Part shown: piece after piece, positions 24,661-34,126 of the stretch | How the letters are laid out: every line of letters starts with the position of its first letter | Position numbering within the stretch: position 1 is the stretch's first letter | Origin: an uncultured Helicobacteraceae bacterium | GTDB taxonomy: Bacteria > Campylobacterota > Campylobacteria > Campylobacterales > Helicobacteraceae | Assembly: GCA_934728205.1 (NCBI GenBank) | Contig: CAKVEH010000002.1 | Span: forward strand, 1-34,453 | Length of the DNA: 34,453 bases | Direction of reading: 5' to 3' | The notes under the pieces: generated by a model | Databases searched by the model: none | The model's input: the letters and a program-made list of their open reading frames with translations, nothing else | Told to the model about the DNA's origin: nothing | Made by a program: the position numbers and the translations under genes

Positions 24661-25149
24661 ATGAAAATTTTAGTTTTACAAGGTCCAAATCTCAATGTTT
24701 TAGGACATAGAGAGCCTCACATTTATGGAAATGTAACTTTAGAGCAAATCCACGAGAATCTAAAAAATCAAGCACAGCAAAATAACGCACAAATAGAATT
24801 TTTCCAAAGCAACTTTGAAGGAGAAATTATTGACAAACTCCAAGAGTGCATAGGCGGAGAATATTCGGGTGTGATTATCAATCCAGCTGGCTACTCTCAC
24901 ACTTCTATCGCTATCGCCGATGCTATCGCATCTTGTGGTGTGCCTGTGGTGGAGGTGCATATCAGTAACATTCACGCTAGGGAGGATTTTCGCACGAAAA
25001 GTGTTACTGCGCGGGTGTGTGCAGGTGTGATTACAGGATTTGGTGCGTTTGGGTATCATTTAGGACTTATCGCGCTTTTTCAAATCCTTAGCGAAATCGC
25101 TATGATAAAAGCTCAACAAGAACAACAAAGCAAAACCAATCAAGGATAA
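24661..25149 (+). CDS. aroQ: 3-dehydroquinate dehydratase, type II
   Basis: AroQ dehydrates 3-dehydroquinate to 3-dehydroshikimate in the shikimate pathway. The 162-residue protein has the type II flavodoxin-like pattern: [20 protein letters not shown] with catalytic Tyr22, [29 protein letters not shown] with active-site Asn and His, and [15 protein letters not shown] with catalytic His (about 101). The C-terminus extends ~10 residues past typical members with a Gln-rich tail. The stop is 2 bases before the GTG of the M24 peptidase, a pairing seen in Helicobacter. Confidence 0.97.
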   Translation: MKILVLQGPNLNVLGHREPHIYGNVTLEQIHENLKNQAQQNNAQIEFFQSNFEGEIIDKLQECIGGEYSGVIINPAGYSHTSIAIADAIASCGVPVVEVHISNIHAREDFRTKSVTARVCAGVITGFGAFGYHLGLIALFQILSEIAMIKAQQEQQSKTNQG

Positions 25150-25151
25150 AT

Positions 25152-26210
25152 GTGCAAAACTACTTTACCCAAGATGAAAATGCTCAATATTTTGAAACAA
25201 ATTTTAGTTGTGATAACGCCATTGTCTTACGCGCTGGAGATACGCGGATTTTTATTACAGATTCTCGTTATGCCACAGAAGCAAAGGAATGTGTAAAAAA
25301 AGGGATAGAAGTTGTAGAATCCAAAGAATTGGGCGCAGATTTTGTCAATATGGTAAAAAAATTGGGGATAAAGGAATTGTATTTTAACCCCAATGAAGTG
25401 AGTTTAAGTTTATATAATTACATTGCAAAACTTCTTTATACAGGAGTTTATGCAAGTGAGTGTGCGCTTAAACCTGCGCCAAACTTCCACCAAAAACTCC
25501 GAATCATTAAAGACAAAGAGCAAATCGCCCTTATCGCTAAATCCCAAAAATTAAACCGACACGCCTTTAGGGCATTTTTTGAATTTATCGCCAAATCGCT
25601 TGATAAAAAACGATATTTAAGCGAGCGTGAAATGCACTTTTTTGCCTCAATGTTCCTAAGTCATAAGGGAAAATATGAGCTTTCGTTTAATCCCATTGTC
25701 GCACTCAATGCCAATGGCGCAAAACCACACGCACTCCCCAGCAAGAAAGTATATTGTGAGGCTGGAGATTTATTGCTCTTTGATGCTGGAATCAAATACA
25801 AACGCTACTGCTCAGACCGCACACGCACGATAAAAATCGATGATTTAATGCACTTTGACAAAGAGCAAAAATTTGACAAATTCAAACACCAAAAAATCTA
25901 TGACATCGTAAGAAAGGCTCAAGAGACTTGCATTAGCAAGATTCGCGCGGGAATGAAAGCAAGCGAAGTCGATAGGCTCGCTCGAGATGTGATAGAAAAT
26001 GCAGGCTATGGAAAATACTTCCTCCATAGCACAGGGCACGGCATAGGGCTTGATATTCACGAGCTTCCTGTTATTTCATCGCGTTCAAATGATATTATTG
26101 AAAATGGAATGGTGTTTTCTATCGAGCCCGGAATCTACTTGGCTGGAGAATTTGGCGTAAGGATTGAAGATTTAGTCGTGATAGAAAATGATAGGGCGCA
26201 AGTTTTATAA
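25152..26210 (+). CDS. M24 family metallopeptidase (Xaa-Pro aminopeptidase-like)
   Basis: This 352-residue pita-bread-fold protein probably removes N-terminal residues before proline using two metal ions. The N-terminal domain (about 1-120) is short. Catalytic-domain ligands are visible: FDAGIKYKRYCSDRTRT with two Asp, HSTGHGIGLDIHE with His (about 294), IEPGIYLAG with Glu (about 325), and GVRIEDLVVIE with the last Glu. All five expected metal ligands are present. It starts with GTG, with AGGA 5 bases upstream. The 3' end lies next to the MAF gene. Whether it prefers Xaa-Pro or another substrate cannot be told. Confidence 0.9.
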   Translation: MQNYFTQDENAQYFETNFSCDNAIVLRAGDTRIFITDSRYATEAKECVKKGIEVVESKELGADFVNMVKKLGIKELYFNPNEVSLSLYNYIAKLLYTGVYASECALKPAPNFHQKLRIIKDKEQIALIAKSQKLNRHAFRAFFEFIAKSLDKKRYLSEREMHFFASMFLSHKGKYELSFNPIVALNANGAKPHALPSKKVYCEAGDLLLFDAGIKYKRYCSDRTRTIKIDDLMHFDKEQKFDKFKHQKIYDIVRKAQETCISKIRAGMKASEVDRLARDVIENAGYGKYFLHSTGHGIGLDIHELPVISSRSNDIIENGMVFSIEPGIYLAGEFGVRIEDLVVIENDRAQVL

Positions 26211-26223
26211 ACCAAGACACAAA

Positions 26224-28179
26224 ATGCCAAACACACCTTCTAAAAAAACTCTCACCAATATTTTGACACATAATGATTATGAGGCACTTGGCGCATTTAT
26301 GCGTGTGAATAAAACAAATAATATGGAATTTTTTAAGCATTATAATCCCACAATATTTACCAAACTCTCAAAGCCACCAACCACACACAACCTCTATTTT
26401 GATGGCGACAATTTAAATATTATTAACTTAGAATCTAATGCGCAGGGCAATAGCTTTGTATATCCCATAGAATCTAACAAACATACAATGATTAGCACAC
26501 AATTAGAGCTAGCGATAAACCCGCTCAAAAACCCCAAATTTACCTGCTATGAAAATTTTACACTCCACAAACTTGATATAGCCAAGATTCCATTAAATGC
26601 ACAAGTGTGTAACGCCATTATTGATTTAGCACGCACATATCGGGGAGGGGATTATTGCTTGCCTGAGAATCTTCTGCCTTGCACGACTATTTTTGGCGCG
26701 CTTGGTGGAATCTTTTTGCAAATCTTGCTAGAAAGAGGCGTATGGTTTCACTCGCTTTTGTTGTTTGAAGAATTTGTGGATATGTTTGGCATTATGTTGT
26801 ATTTTGTGGATTTTAGATTGCTCTTTTCTCAAGTAAATGAGCGGGCGTGTTATATTTTTATCAAAGATTTGATACATAAAGAATTGCTCTTTTCTTTCTT
26901 TGCTTCACACAAAATAAGCAACAATCTTTTGCGGCTTGAGCTTAATCTTTATGAAAGTCCAAAAATTAGCCTTACTAAGGCGTTAGTCGAAGAATCTCAC
27001 AAAGTAAATGCTAGAGGCTGGGGGAGCTTTGATGATGAAATGATAGGCGTGCGTAACACCGCGCATAACCTTAGCAAACACTATCACATATTGCATTTGC
27101 CAAAGCGACTTAATGTGCCAATTTGTGTGGTAGGAAATGGAGCAAGTTTAGAATCTCTTTTGCCTTTTATTCAAGCCAATGCTAATAAAATGATAATTTT
27201 TTCGTGTGGGACGGCTTTAAAGCCACTTAAAGATTATGGGATTGCCCCAGATTTTCAAATTGAAATCGAGCGCATTGAATATTTAAAAGGCGTTTTGCAA
27301 TCCGCTCCTTTAGGCGATACTCCGCTTTTATGTGGAAGCATTGTCAATCCAAGTGCGCTAGAACTTGCCAAAGAAGTTTATATATTTATGCGTGGTGGCG
27401 GTGCGGGAGCGTATATGTGGCAATCACAAAGCGTTGTTGAGTTTAGCGCGCCATTTGTAGGAAATGCTGGCTTTGCGCTCGGAGCTTTGATGAGTGAAGA
27501 GGTGCTTATTTGTGGATTAGATTGTGGCTACATACAGGGCAAGACAAAGCACGCCAAAGGCTCGATGTATGGCGAAGAAAGCGCAAAGATTCCAAATAAT
27601 GCCTTTGAAGTGAGGGGAAATGGAAATGTCAAGGTGTTTAGTGATGCGCTTTTTTCCTTAAGCGCGCAAAGTATGGAACGCGCCATTAGTGTATTTGCAC
27701 CGCGATTGGTGCTAAACTTAGGCGATGGCGCGTATATCAATGGCGCAAAACCCTGCAAGACAAATGAGTTTGAGTTAAAAGAAATTGATAAAAATAAAGC
27801 TCTTAGCGAATTAAAGGGCTTTTTTTGCGCAGATTATGACAAAGTTTTTGCGCAAAGAGATTTTTGCGCACAGGCTGTGCGAAAGTTTATCAAAGAGACA
27901 AAAAACGCATTTAACACCCAAATTAAAGACAAAAAAGAATTATTTGAGCTTGTAGATTCTATAAATATGCGTGTTTTGACAAAGAGTAAGCAAGATAGCT
28001 TTGTGGGGTTGCTCTTTGAGGGGAGCATAGGGCATATCCTACAAACGCTTTTAGCAGGAGCACTTACTTTACAAGATGACGATGTAAGCGGCTTTTATAA
28101 TAATGCAATACATCTTGTTAGGCGCGGGCTAGATTCTATGGTGGAGGAATATGAAGCATTCTGTCAAAATGCTCCTTAA
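26224..28179 (+). CDS. Motility accessory factor (MAF), MptE-like/DUF115 protein
   Basis: This ~650-residue protein carries the MAF/DUF115 core, a Rossmann-like domain beginning VPICVVGNGASLESLLPFI (about residue 300 from this start), then PDFQIEIERIEYLKG, GNAGFALGALMSEEV and ICGLDCGYIQGKTKHAKGS. MAF proteins are needed for flagellin glycosylation with pseudaminic or legionaminic acids in Campylobacter and Helicobacter; H. pylori HP0114 is a relative. The N-terminal 270 residues are variable. Start: ATG at 26224 avoids overlap with the peptidase gene; an in-frame ATG at 26188 overlaps it by 23 bases. Neither has a clear ribosome site. No flagellin gene is in the window. Confidence 0.85.
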   Translation: MPNTPSKKTLTNILTHNDYEALGAFMRVNKTNNMEFFKHYNPTIFTKLSKPPTTHNLYFDGDNLNIINLESNAQGNSFVYPIESNKHTMISTQLELAINPLKNPKFTCYENFTLHKLDIAKIPLNAQVCNAIIDLARTYRGGDYCLPENLLPCTTIFGALGGIFLQILLERGVWFHSLLLFEEFVDMFGIMLYFVDFRLLFSQVNERACYIFIKDLIHKELLFSFFASHKISNNLLRLELNLYESPKISLTKALVEESHKVNARGWGSFDDEMIGVRNTAHNLSKHYHILHLPKRLNVPICVVGNGASLESLLPFIQANANKMIIFSCGTALKPLKDYGIAPDFQIEIERIEYLKGVLQSAPLGDTPLLCGSIVNPSALELAKEVYIFMRGGGAGAYMWQSQSVVEFSAPFVGNAGFALGALMSEEVLICGLDCGYIQGKTKHAKGSMYGEESAKIPNNAFEVRGNGNVKVFSDALFSLSAQSMERAISVFAPRLVLNLGDGAYINGAKPCKTNEFELKEIDKNKALSELKGFFCADYDKVFAQRDFCAQAVRKFIKETKNAFNTQIKDKKELFELVDSINMRVLTKSKQDSFVGLLFEGSIGHILQTLLAGALTLQDDDVSGFYNNAIHLVRRGLDSMVEEYEAFCQNAP

Positions 28180-28247
28180 AATATTACTTAACCAACCAAA
28201 ATAACAAAAGCACAATAGAGAATCTATGCAAAAAACGCAAATTTAGA

Positions 28248-28253
28248 TACAAT
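28248..28253 (+). promoter_or_regulatory. Possible -10 box of the argF operon
   Basis: TACAAT in TTTAGATACAATCTTG lies 42 bases before the argF ATG, in the ~115-base gap after the MAF gene. A-runs lie upstream. The match is moderate. Confidence 0.45.
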
Positions 28254-28294
28254 CTTGCCTTTATTTTATACTTTTGGGTTGTTTGGAGGTCGCA

Positions 28295-29278
28295 ATGAAA
28301 ACTCAAAACAAGCAGTTACGACATTTTTTGCGTATTAGTGATTGCACGAAAGAGGAAATTTTGCAAATCATTGATGTGGGATTGCGCATTAAAAAAGAAT
28401 TTTTAAATGGCAAACAAAAGCCATATTTAGAAAAAAAGATTCTCGCTATGGTGTTTGAAAAGTCCTCCACACGCACGCGTGTGAGCTTTGAAGCTGGAAT
28501 CTATCAGCTCGGCGGGATTGGAATTTTTCTCTCTAGCAAGGATATTCAGCTCGGACGGGGAGAGCCTATCAAAGATACCGCACGCGTGATTAGCTCAATG
28601 GTCGATATGGCAATGATACGCACCGATGCGCACAGCAGGATTGAAGAGTTTGCGGCTTACTCGCGTGTGCCTGTAATAAATGGATTAAGTGATGATTTCC
28701 ATCCCGTGCAACTTTTAGCCGATTATATGACAATGGTTGAATGCGGTATCTTTGTGCCGAGCAAAAAAAGTCTTACAAGATTGTATCCTAAACACAGAGC
28801 TAATCCCATTGTAGCCTACATTGGCGATGGGAATAACATAGCGCATAGTTGGATAAATCTCGCTCACTCTCTTGGCTTTGAGCTGAGAATCGCTTCACCA
28901 AAGGGATATGAGCCAAAAGCGCAGATTCTCAAAAAAGCAAGAGAGAATGGCGCGAAAATCTCACTCTCACAAGATGTGCAATCCGCGCTCAAAGGGGCTA
29001 ATGTGGTAACGACAGACACTTGGACATCAATGGGACAAGAGGAACAAAAACAAAAACGTGCAGAGGCATTTAAACATTATTGTATAGATAATGCTAAAAT
29101 GTCCCTTGCACAAAAAAGGGCGATTTTCTTACATTGCTTGCCAGCGTATCGAGGGCAAGAGGTGAGTGAGGAAGTGCTAGAGGGCGCGCAAAGCAGAGTT
29201 TTTGAAGAAGCGCAAAACCGCCTACACGCACAAAAAGGGCTAATGGTTTGGTTAAGCGAGAAAAACAAAGGAAAATGA
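28295..29278 (+). CDS. argF: Ornithine carbamoyltransferase
   Basis: ArgF joins ornithine and carbamoyl phosphate to make citrulline in arginine synthesis. The 327-residue protein has the carbamoyl-phosphate loop [15 protein letters not shown] (STRTR at 58-62), a second [26 protein letters not shown], the ornithine-binding [11 protein letters not shown] (family DVWxSMG) and [15 protein letters not shown] with catalytic Cys (about 284). I choose the ATG at 28295, 5 bases after GGAGG; the in-frame ATG at 28274 lies upstream of that site. The TGA stop overlaps the ATG of the DUF2603 gene. Confidence 0.96.
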   Translation: MKTQNKQLRHFLRISDCTKEEILQIIDVGLRIKKEFLNGKQKPYLEKKILAMVFEKSSTRTRVSFEAGIYQLGGIGIFLSSKDIQLGRGEPIKDTARVISSMVDMAMIRTDAHSRIEEFAAYSRVPVINGLSDDFHPVQLLADYMTMVECGIFVPSKKSLTRLYPKHRANPIVAYIGDGNNIAHSWINLAHSLGFELRIASPKGYEPKAQILKKARENGAKISLSQDVQSALKGANVVTTDTWTSMGQEEQKQKRAEAFKHYCIDNAKMSLAQKRAIFLHCLPAYRGQEVSEEVLEGAQSRVFEEAQNRLHAQKGLMVWLSEKNKGK

Positions 29279-29766
29279 TGAAAATGACAAAAAAGACAGC
29301 AGGACTTTTGAGTGAAAACATTTTGCAACACCAGCATTATAATGTTGGACAAATAAGTAACATTGATGAAAAAAGCGCGCTTATAACCCTACAAGAGGGG
29401 AGCGTAGTAGAAGATAGCAATATTTGGTTTTTGCAAAATGCTGAAGGCAAGGAAGTCGCAATGATTCCCCAACAAGTGCTAAGCAAACTTTTAGAACGAC
29501 TAAAAAACACTCAAGAAGAACTTGTATTTATGGCATTAGAGCGCGAAGTGGCATTTGCCTTGCCTATTGACTTTGAAGATGTGATGAGTGTGGCAAAGAT
29601 GATTGTAGAATCATATCGCCAAAAAGACGGCACACTTCCTTTGCTTAATGTCGCAAAGATTGTCCAAGATGTCAAAAATCGACACCCAAATTTATTTGTC
29701 CCACAAAGCATTTTTGATGGAAGTAAGCTCCAAGCTGAAATTACTAAATTAAGGCAGAAAAAATAA
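29278..29766 (+). CDS. DUF2603 / UPF0763 family protein, unknown function
   Basis: This 162-residue soluble protein fits the Campylobacter/Helicobacter-restricted DUF2603 family by context (next to argF and hemN) and by its two-part layout: an N-terminal beta-rich part (GQISNIDEKSALITLQEG, then SNIWFLQN) and a C-terminal helical part (FEDVMSVAKMIVESYRQKDG, LFVPQSIFDGSKLQAEITKL). No enzyme motif is visible. I choose the ATG at 29278, 5 bases after AAAGGA and overlapping the argF stop (TGATG). Other ATGs at 29248, 29275 and 29284 are in frame. Confidence 0.75.
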   Translation: MKMTKKTAGLLSENILQHQHYNVGQISNIDEKSALITLQEGSVVEDSNIWFLQNAEGKEVAMIPQQVLSKLLERLKNTQEELVFMALEREVAFALPIDFEDVMSVAKMIVESYRQKDGTLPLLNVAKIVQDVKNRHPNLFVPQSIFDGSKLQAEITKLRQKK

Positions 29767-29795
29767 TCCCCTTAATATTTTTGTAAGGAAAAGCA

Positions 29796-31169
29796 ATGAT
29801 TGATTTTGCAAAGTTTGCCAAATATTCCACACCCGGTCCAAGATACACAAGCTATCCTACTGCTGTGGAGTTTCATAGTGAATTTGATTGTAGTGTGTAT
29901 GAATCACAACTGCTAAAAAGCGATACGCAATACGCCCATATCCCTCTTTCTCTCTACACACATTTGCCATTTTGTCGCTCGGCGTGCTATTTTTGTGGGT
30001 GTAATGTCATCTACACAAGCAAAGAAGAAAAAAAGGCGCGATATATCCAATACCTTAAAAAAGAGCTCGCCCTACTCTCCCAGAAGTGCAACACCAAGCG
30101 TGAAGTCGTGCAATTTCACTTTGGTGGAGGAACGCCGACATTTTTTAACGCAAAGGAGCTTGATGAAGTCATAAAGGCATTGCGTGCCACATTCCCAAAT
30201 TTCTCGCCTAGTTGTGAGATAAGTTGTGAAATTGACCCTAGATTCTTTAACTTAGAACAAATGCAGGTGCTAAAAGATGGGGGATTTAACCGCCTAAGTT
30301 TTGGTGTGCAAGACTTTGATAGTGCTGTTCAGCAAGCCATTCATCGCAATCAAAGCATAGAGGTGGTAAGAAATGCGATAGATTTAGCACGAAGTTTTGG
30401 GATTGATTCTATAAATTTTGACCTAATCTATGGCTTGCCATTTCAAAGCAAAGAAAGCTTCACGCGCACGCTAGATTTAGTTTTAACACTCAACCCCGAT
30501 AGGCTAGCAATTTTTAATTACGCCCATGTGCCGTGGATGAAAAAAACAATGCGTAAAATTGATGAGAGCACGCTCCCACAGCCAACTGAGAAGCTCCAAA
30601 TACTCCAAGAGTGCATACAAAAGCTCCTTGCAAATGGATATGAAATGATTGGAATGGACCACTTTGCCAAAAAGAGCGATGAACTCTATCGCGCCAAAGA
30701 GGATAAAATCCTTAGGCGAAACTTTCAGGGTTACACCACTAAAGGATTTTCTCAAACACTTGGTATCGGGCTTACAAGCATTAGCGAGGGTGTGGAATAT
30801 TACGCCCAAAACACCAAAGATATGGCGCAATATGAAAACGCGCTTGATTCTGGGAAGTTGCCCACAGAGAGAGGAATCGTGCTAAATGATGAGGATAGAT
30901 TGCGTAAGGCAGTGATAATGGAGCTTATGAATAATTTAGAGATTCGTTTTGAAAAGATAGAATCTCTGTTTAATATTGATTTTATGGCGCATTTCGCACA
31001 CGAATTAGAGAATCTTAAGCATTATGAAGTCGCTGGATTACTTGAAATGGGGAAAGATTATATCAAAGCCACCAATACAGGCGCGCTCCTTATCCGCAAC
31101 ATTGCTATGCCATTTGATGCGTATTTGGCAAAAAACCTCAACCAAAAACGATTTAGCAAAACCATTTAA
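29796..31169 (+). CDS. hemN: Oxygen-independent coproporphyrinogen III oxidase
   Basis: HemN is a radical SAM enzyme that decarboxylates coproporphyrinogen III to protoporphyrinogen IX without oxygen. The 457-residue length is that of true HemN rather than HemW (~380). The N-terminal GPRYTSYPTAVEF is typical HemN, and the 4Fe-4S/SAM motif CRSACYFCGC has Cys60, Cys64, Cys67 and the HemN-specific Cys69. FHFGGGTPTFF, DPRFF, RLSFGVQDFD and NFDLIYGLPFQ follow. GMDHFAKKSDEL and QGYTTKGF also support HemN. AAGGAAAA lies before the ATG. It supplies haem for the cbb3 oxidase. Confidence 0.97.
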   Translation: MIDFAKFAKYSTPGPRYTSYPTAVEFHSEFDCSVYESQLLKSDTQYAHIPLSLYTHLPFCRSACYFCGCNVIYTSKEEKKARYIQYLKKELALLSQKCNTKREVVQFHFGGGTPTFFNAKELDEVIKALRATFPNFSPSCEISCEIDPRFFNLEQMQVLKDGGFNRLSFGVQDFDSAVQQAIHRNQSIEVVRNAIDLARSFGIDSINFDLIYGLPFQSKESFTRTLDLVLTLNPDRLAIFNYAHVPWMKKTMRKIDESTLPQPTEKLQILQECIQKLLANGYEMIGMDHFAKKSDELYRAKEDKILRRNFQGYTTKGFSQTLGIGLTSISEGVEYYAQNTKDMAQYENALDSGKLPTERGIVLNDEDRLRKAVIMELMNNLEIRFEKIESLFNIDFMAHFAHELENLKHYEVAGLLEMGKDYIKATNTGALLIRNIAMPFDAYLAKNLNQKRFSKTI

Positions 31170-31180
31170 GGAAACCAACA

Positions 31181-32452
31181 TTGCATTTGCTTGATTTAGA
31201 TAACTTAGCAAAGTCGTGCGTAAAATGTGGCAAATGTATCCCTAGTTGCACCATTTATCAAGTCCATCGTGATGAGACCACCTCACCTCGCGGATTCTTA
31301 GATCTACTCGGAGCGTATAAAAACAAACATTTGCCTCTTAATAACACAACGAGAAAAATTTTTGAATCGTGCTTCCTTTGCACCACCTGTGTAAGTTTGT
31401 GCCCATCGAGCCTACCCACAGATTTAGCGATAGAATCTGTGCGCGTAGATATAGCGAAAAAATTTGGCATTAGCTGGTATAAGCGGGCGTATTTTTTCTT
31501 GTTGCGACACAGGAATATCGCGGATTTTGTATTTTGTTTGCTTGGCTTTATTGCGCCGTGCTTTTTTAAGGTGCAGGATGGCAAAATGCGTGCAAGAGGA
31601 TTTTTGCTTGGATTCCCAAAACGCAGTATTTTCCCATTTGCTACAAAGTCATTCCTCCAAAAACACGGACAAACGCACCTTAAACCAAAGCAAGATAGGC
31701 GAGTGGTGGCGATTTTTATTGGTTGTATTAGCAATTATAATTACACAAATGTTGGAGAGAGCTTGCTAAAGATTCTCCACAAATTAAACATCAAAGCCTT
31801 TGTGCCAGCACACCAGCAATGTTGTGGTGCGCCAGCATTTTTCACGGGCGATATAGATACCGTGTTGTTTTTAATCAAAAAAAATATTGTGTATTTTGAG
31901 AGCTTTTGGGAAGATATTGAAGCGATGATAATCCCTGAAGCAACTTGTGCGGCGATGATTAAGGTTGATTGGAAGCACGCATTAGAGCTTAGCGGGGAGA
32001 ATGAAGAATGGATAGAGCGATTAGAGCGACTTTTGCCAAAAATTTTTATGGCGAGCGAGTGGTTAGATTCTAAAACCTCCATAAAAGAACAGCTCACAAA
32101 CACCAAGTCAAACTACACTCTCACTTACCACGACCCGTGCCACGCTAAAAAGGTGCTCGGCGTGCATAAAGAGCCTCGAAATTTGCTTGCCAAAAATTTT
32201 GATATTGTAGAAATGAGTGATTGCTCGCGGTGTTGCGGGTTTGGTGGCATTAGTATGCAAAGCTCAAATTACCCTCTTGCGCTTAAAGCTGGAATCCCAA
32301 AGGCAAAAGACATACAGGCGAGCAATGCGCACATCGTAAGCGCGGAATGCGGGGCGTGCCGAATGCAAATCACAAATAGCCTTGATTACATAGGAGCACA
32401 AACGCGCTTTATACACCCATTAGAGCTCGTGGCAGAGCAGCTGAGAGAGTAA
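31181..32452 (+). CDS. GlpC/GlcF-like (Fe-S) oxidoreductase subunit with CCG domains
   Basis: This 423-residue protein has two 4Fe-4S clusters at the N-terminus (CVKCGKCIPSC, Cys13-23, and CFLCTTCVSLCP, about 66-77) and two CCG domains (CCGAPAFFTGD and CCGFGGISMQSS, with CGACRMQI near the end). Proteins of this plan are electron-transfer subunits of glycerol-3-phosphate, glycolate or lactate dehydrogenases. In H. pylori the gene after hemN (HP0666) is called glpC. The start is TTG with AAGGAAA 8 bases upstream. The flavoprotein partner is not next to it, so the substrate is open. The stop is 2 bases from the convergent motB stop. Confidence 0.85.
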   Translation: MHLLDLDNLAKSCVKCGKCIPSCTIYQVHRDETTSPRGFLDLLGAYKNKHLPLNNTTRKIFESCFLCTTCVSLCPSSLPTDLAIESVRVDIAKKFGISWYKRAYFFLLRHRNIADFVFCLLGFIAPCFFKVQDGKMRARGFLLGFPKRSIFPFATKSFLQKHGQTHLKPKQDRRVVAIFIGCISNYNYTNVGESLLKILHKLNIKAFVPAHQQCCGAPAFFTGDIDTVLFLIKKNIVYFESFWEDIEAMIIPEATCAAMIKVDWKHALELSGENEEWIERLERLLPKIFMASEWLDSKTSIKEQLTNTKSNYTLTYHDPCHAKKVLGVHKEPRNLLAKNFDIVEMSDCSRCCGFGGISMQSSNYPLALKAGIPKAKDIQASNAHIVSAECGACRMQITNSLDYIGAQTRFIHPLELVAEQLRE

Positions 32453-32454
32453 GT

Positions 32455-33207
32455 TTATAGCCCTGTTTCCTTTTCTAGCAGACTTTTGACTTCTGGGACA
32501 TTTGCTTTATTGATAAAAAAGAGAATCTCCACGCGATTGTTTTGAGCCCTATTCTCTGGTGTGTCGTTGGGGAACGCATTTTCATTTTGCCCAAACGCAG
32601 AAATAAAGATTCTATCTGCTTCAATGCCTTTTTGGATAAGCTCCCTGCGCACATTAAGGGCGCGCGCACTAGAGAGCTCAAAATTATCTTTAAATCCAGA
32701 GCCTATGGGTGGTGTAGAATTATCTGTATAGCCACGCACATCGATTTGGACGTGATTTGGATATTTTTTAATCACACTCGCTAATCTATCGAGGTAGGTG
32801 AAATTATCGCTATTGGTGATACCAGCCTGCCCTCGCTCAAATAGGATTCTCGCGGGCAAACGCAAATAAGTGCCAGAATCCATCTGCTCTAGCACACCGC
32901 CTATATCATCGACATCAGAGGGAATCACATTATTCGCATCGCTTTGAAGTGCTTCGGCTGATTCTGTTTGTGATGCGCCCTCCTCATCTCCTTGCCCAGA
33001 TTCTCGAGGGTCTTCTATGGGCGTGGTAATGGGATAATCAAAAATTTCAATAAAGGATTCTTTAAATGCTTTAATTTTGTTTTCTTCGGTATTAGAAATC
33101 GCCCATAACGCAATAAAAAGTGCCAAAAGCAAAGACAAAAAGTCCGCATAAGGCACAGCCCATTTTTCCCCTGCTGGACATTCTGGACATTTATGCTTCT
33201 TTGCCAT
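32455..33207 (-). CDS. motB: Flagellar motor stator protein MotB
   Basis: MotB anchors the flagellar stator to peptidoglycan and carries the proton-accepting Asp. The 250-residue protein starts MAKKHKCPECPAGEKWAVPY, followed by ADFLSLLLALFIALWAIS, with Asp22 in the single membrane helix (about 19-40). A linker follows, then an OmpA-like peptidoglycan-binding domain (about 110-240) with VDVRGYTDNSTP-like IDVRGYTDNSTP, SSARALNVRRELI and ENRAQNNRVEI. The N-terminal CPEC is a feature of Helicobacter MotB. It follows motA by 14 bases. Confidence 0.97.
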   Translation of the reverse strand: MAKKHKCPECPAGEKWAVPYADFLSLLLALFIALWAISNTEENKIKAFKESFIEIFDYPITTPIEDPRESGQGDEEGASQTESAEALQSDANNVIPSDVDDIGGVLEQMDSGTYLRLPARILFERGQAGITNSDNFTYLDRLASVIKKYPNHVQIDVRGYTDNSTPPIGSGFKDNFELSSARALNVRRELIQKGIEADRIFISAFGQNENAFPNDTPENRAQNNRVEILFFINKANVPEVKSLLEKETGL

Positions 33208-33221
33208 TTATAATCCTTACA

Positions 33222-33992
33222 TTACTCAAATTGTGATATTTTAGGCTCACCGGGCTTAATGTATCCAAGTAGCTTTTCTTCTAGGTTTCTTGGGTTGTCG
33301 CCCTTAGCGATACCTACCACCGCAGCGACAATAAGCTCTTTTTCTTTAATCACATCTTTTGCTTTTGCCATAATTTTCGCTCCAATAGGACCAAAAAACG
33401 CATACGCACCAAAAATCCCCGTAACCGTCGCGGTAAATGCGCCCGCAATACCAGCCGCCATCGCCACAGGGTCTTCCAAAAGTCCAAGCGCAAGCATAAG
33501 ACCCATAACCGCGCCCACTAGCCCAAATGTAGGGCAACTCTCACCTGTCCTCTCCCAATAGTGCGAACAGCCGTGATAATACTCTTCTAACACCTCAATT
33601 TGAATCTCCATATCCTCTTCCACTGCCTCTGCTTCGCGCCCATCGACAATCATACTAATAGCTTTACGCAAGAAATCATCTTCAATCTGCGCGGCTTTGC
33701 CCTCTAATGAAAGCACACCATCTCTACGCGCAAGAGTGGCAAGCTCCACAAGCTGGCGAATAGTCTCGTTATAATTCACAGGCGAAGCAAGCCAAGCAGT
33801 CTTAAACTCCTTATACGCACCCTTTACATAACTCGCGTGCGAAGCAGTAACCGCTGAAGCCATCGCCGTAGGAATCACGATAAGCACGGAGCTTAAGTGA
33901 ATAACGTGCAGCGGGTTTCCACCTTCCAAAATATCCCCAACCGAAATACTTGTAACAGATAGCACTAATCCTAAAACCGTCGATAAGTCCAT
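33222..33992 (-). CDS. motA: Flagellar motor stator protein MotA
   Basis: MotA forms the ion-conducting stator around MotB. From the ATG at 33992 it has 256 residues and reads MDLSTVLGLVLSVTSISVGD, close to H. pylori MotA. LVELATLARRDGVLSLEG is the cytoplasmic signature, followed by two C-terminal helices with GLVGAVMGLMLALG and AAGIAGAFTATVTGIFGAYA, then GEPKISQFE. AAGGGAG lies just upstream of 33992; an upstream ATG at 34019 would overlap the probable promoter. motA and motB form a two-gene unit. Confidence 0.97.
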   Translation of the reverse strand: MDLSTVLGLVLSVTSISVGDILEGGNPLHVIHLSSVLIVIPTAMASAVTASHASYVKGAYKEFKTAWLASPVNYNETIRQLVELATLARRDGVLSLEGKAAQIEDDFLRKAISMIVDGREAEAVEEDMEIQIEVLEEYYHGCSHYWERTGESCPTFGLVGAVMGLMLALGLLEDPVAMAAGIAGAFTATVTGIFGAYAFFGPIGAKIMAKAKDVIKEKELIVAAVVGIAKGDNPRNLEEKLLGYIKPGEPKISQFE

Positions 33993-34019
33993 AATCTCCC
34001 TTAGTGTTGAAATTATCAC

Positions 34020-34025
34020 ATTATG
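34020..34025 (-). promoter_or_regulatory. Possible -10 box of motAB
   Basis: CATAAT on the minus strand (AAACATAATGTG) lies ~28 bases before the motA ATG at 33992. No sigma-54 or sigma-28 sequence is evident, consistent with housekeeping transcription. The match is weak. Confidence 0.35.
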
Positions 34026-34126
34026 TTTAGATTCTTTAAGGAGTAGAAAAGCAAAAAGCGTTCACTAATTTTTACATTTAAGTATTTGGGGATAACGCAT
34101 TAGATTCTAAACCATTAGTGCAGTGC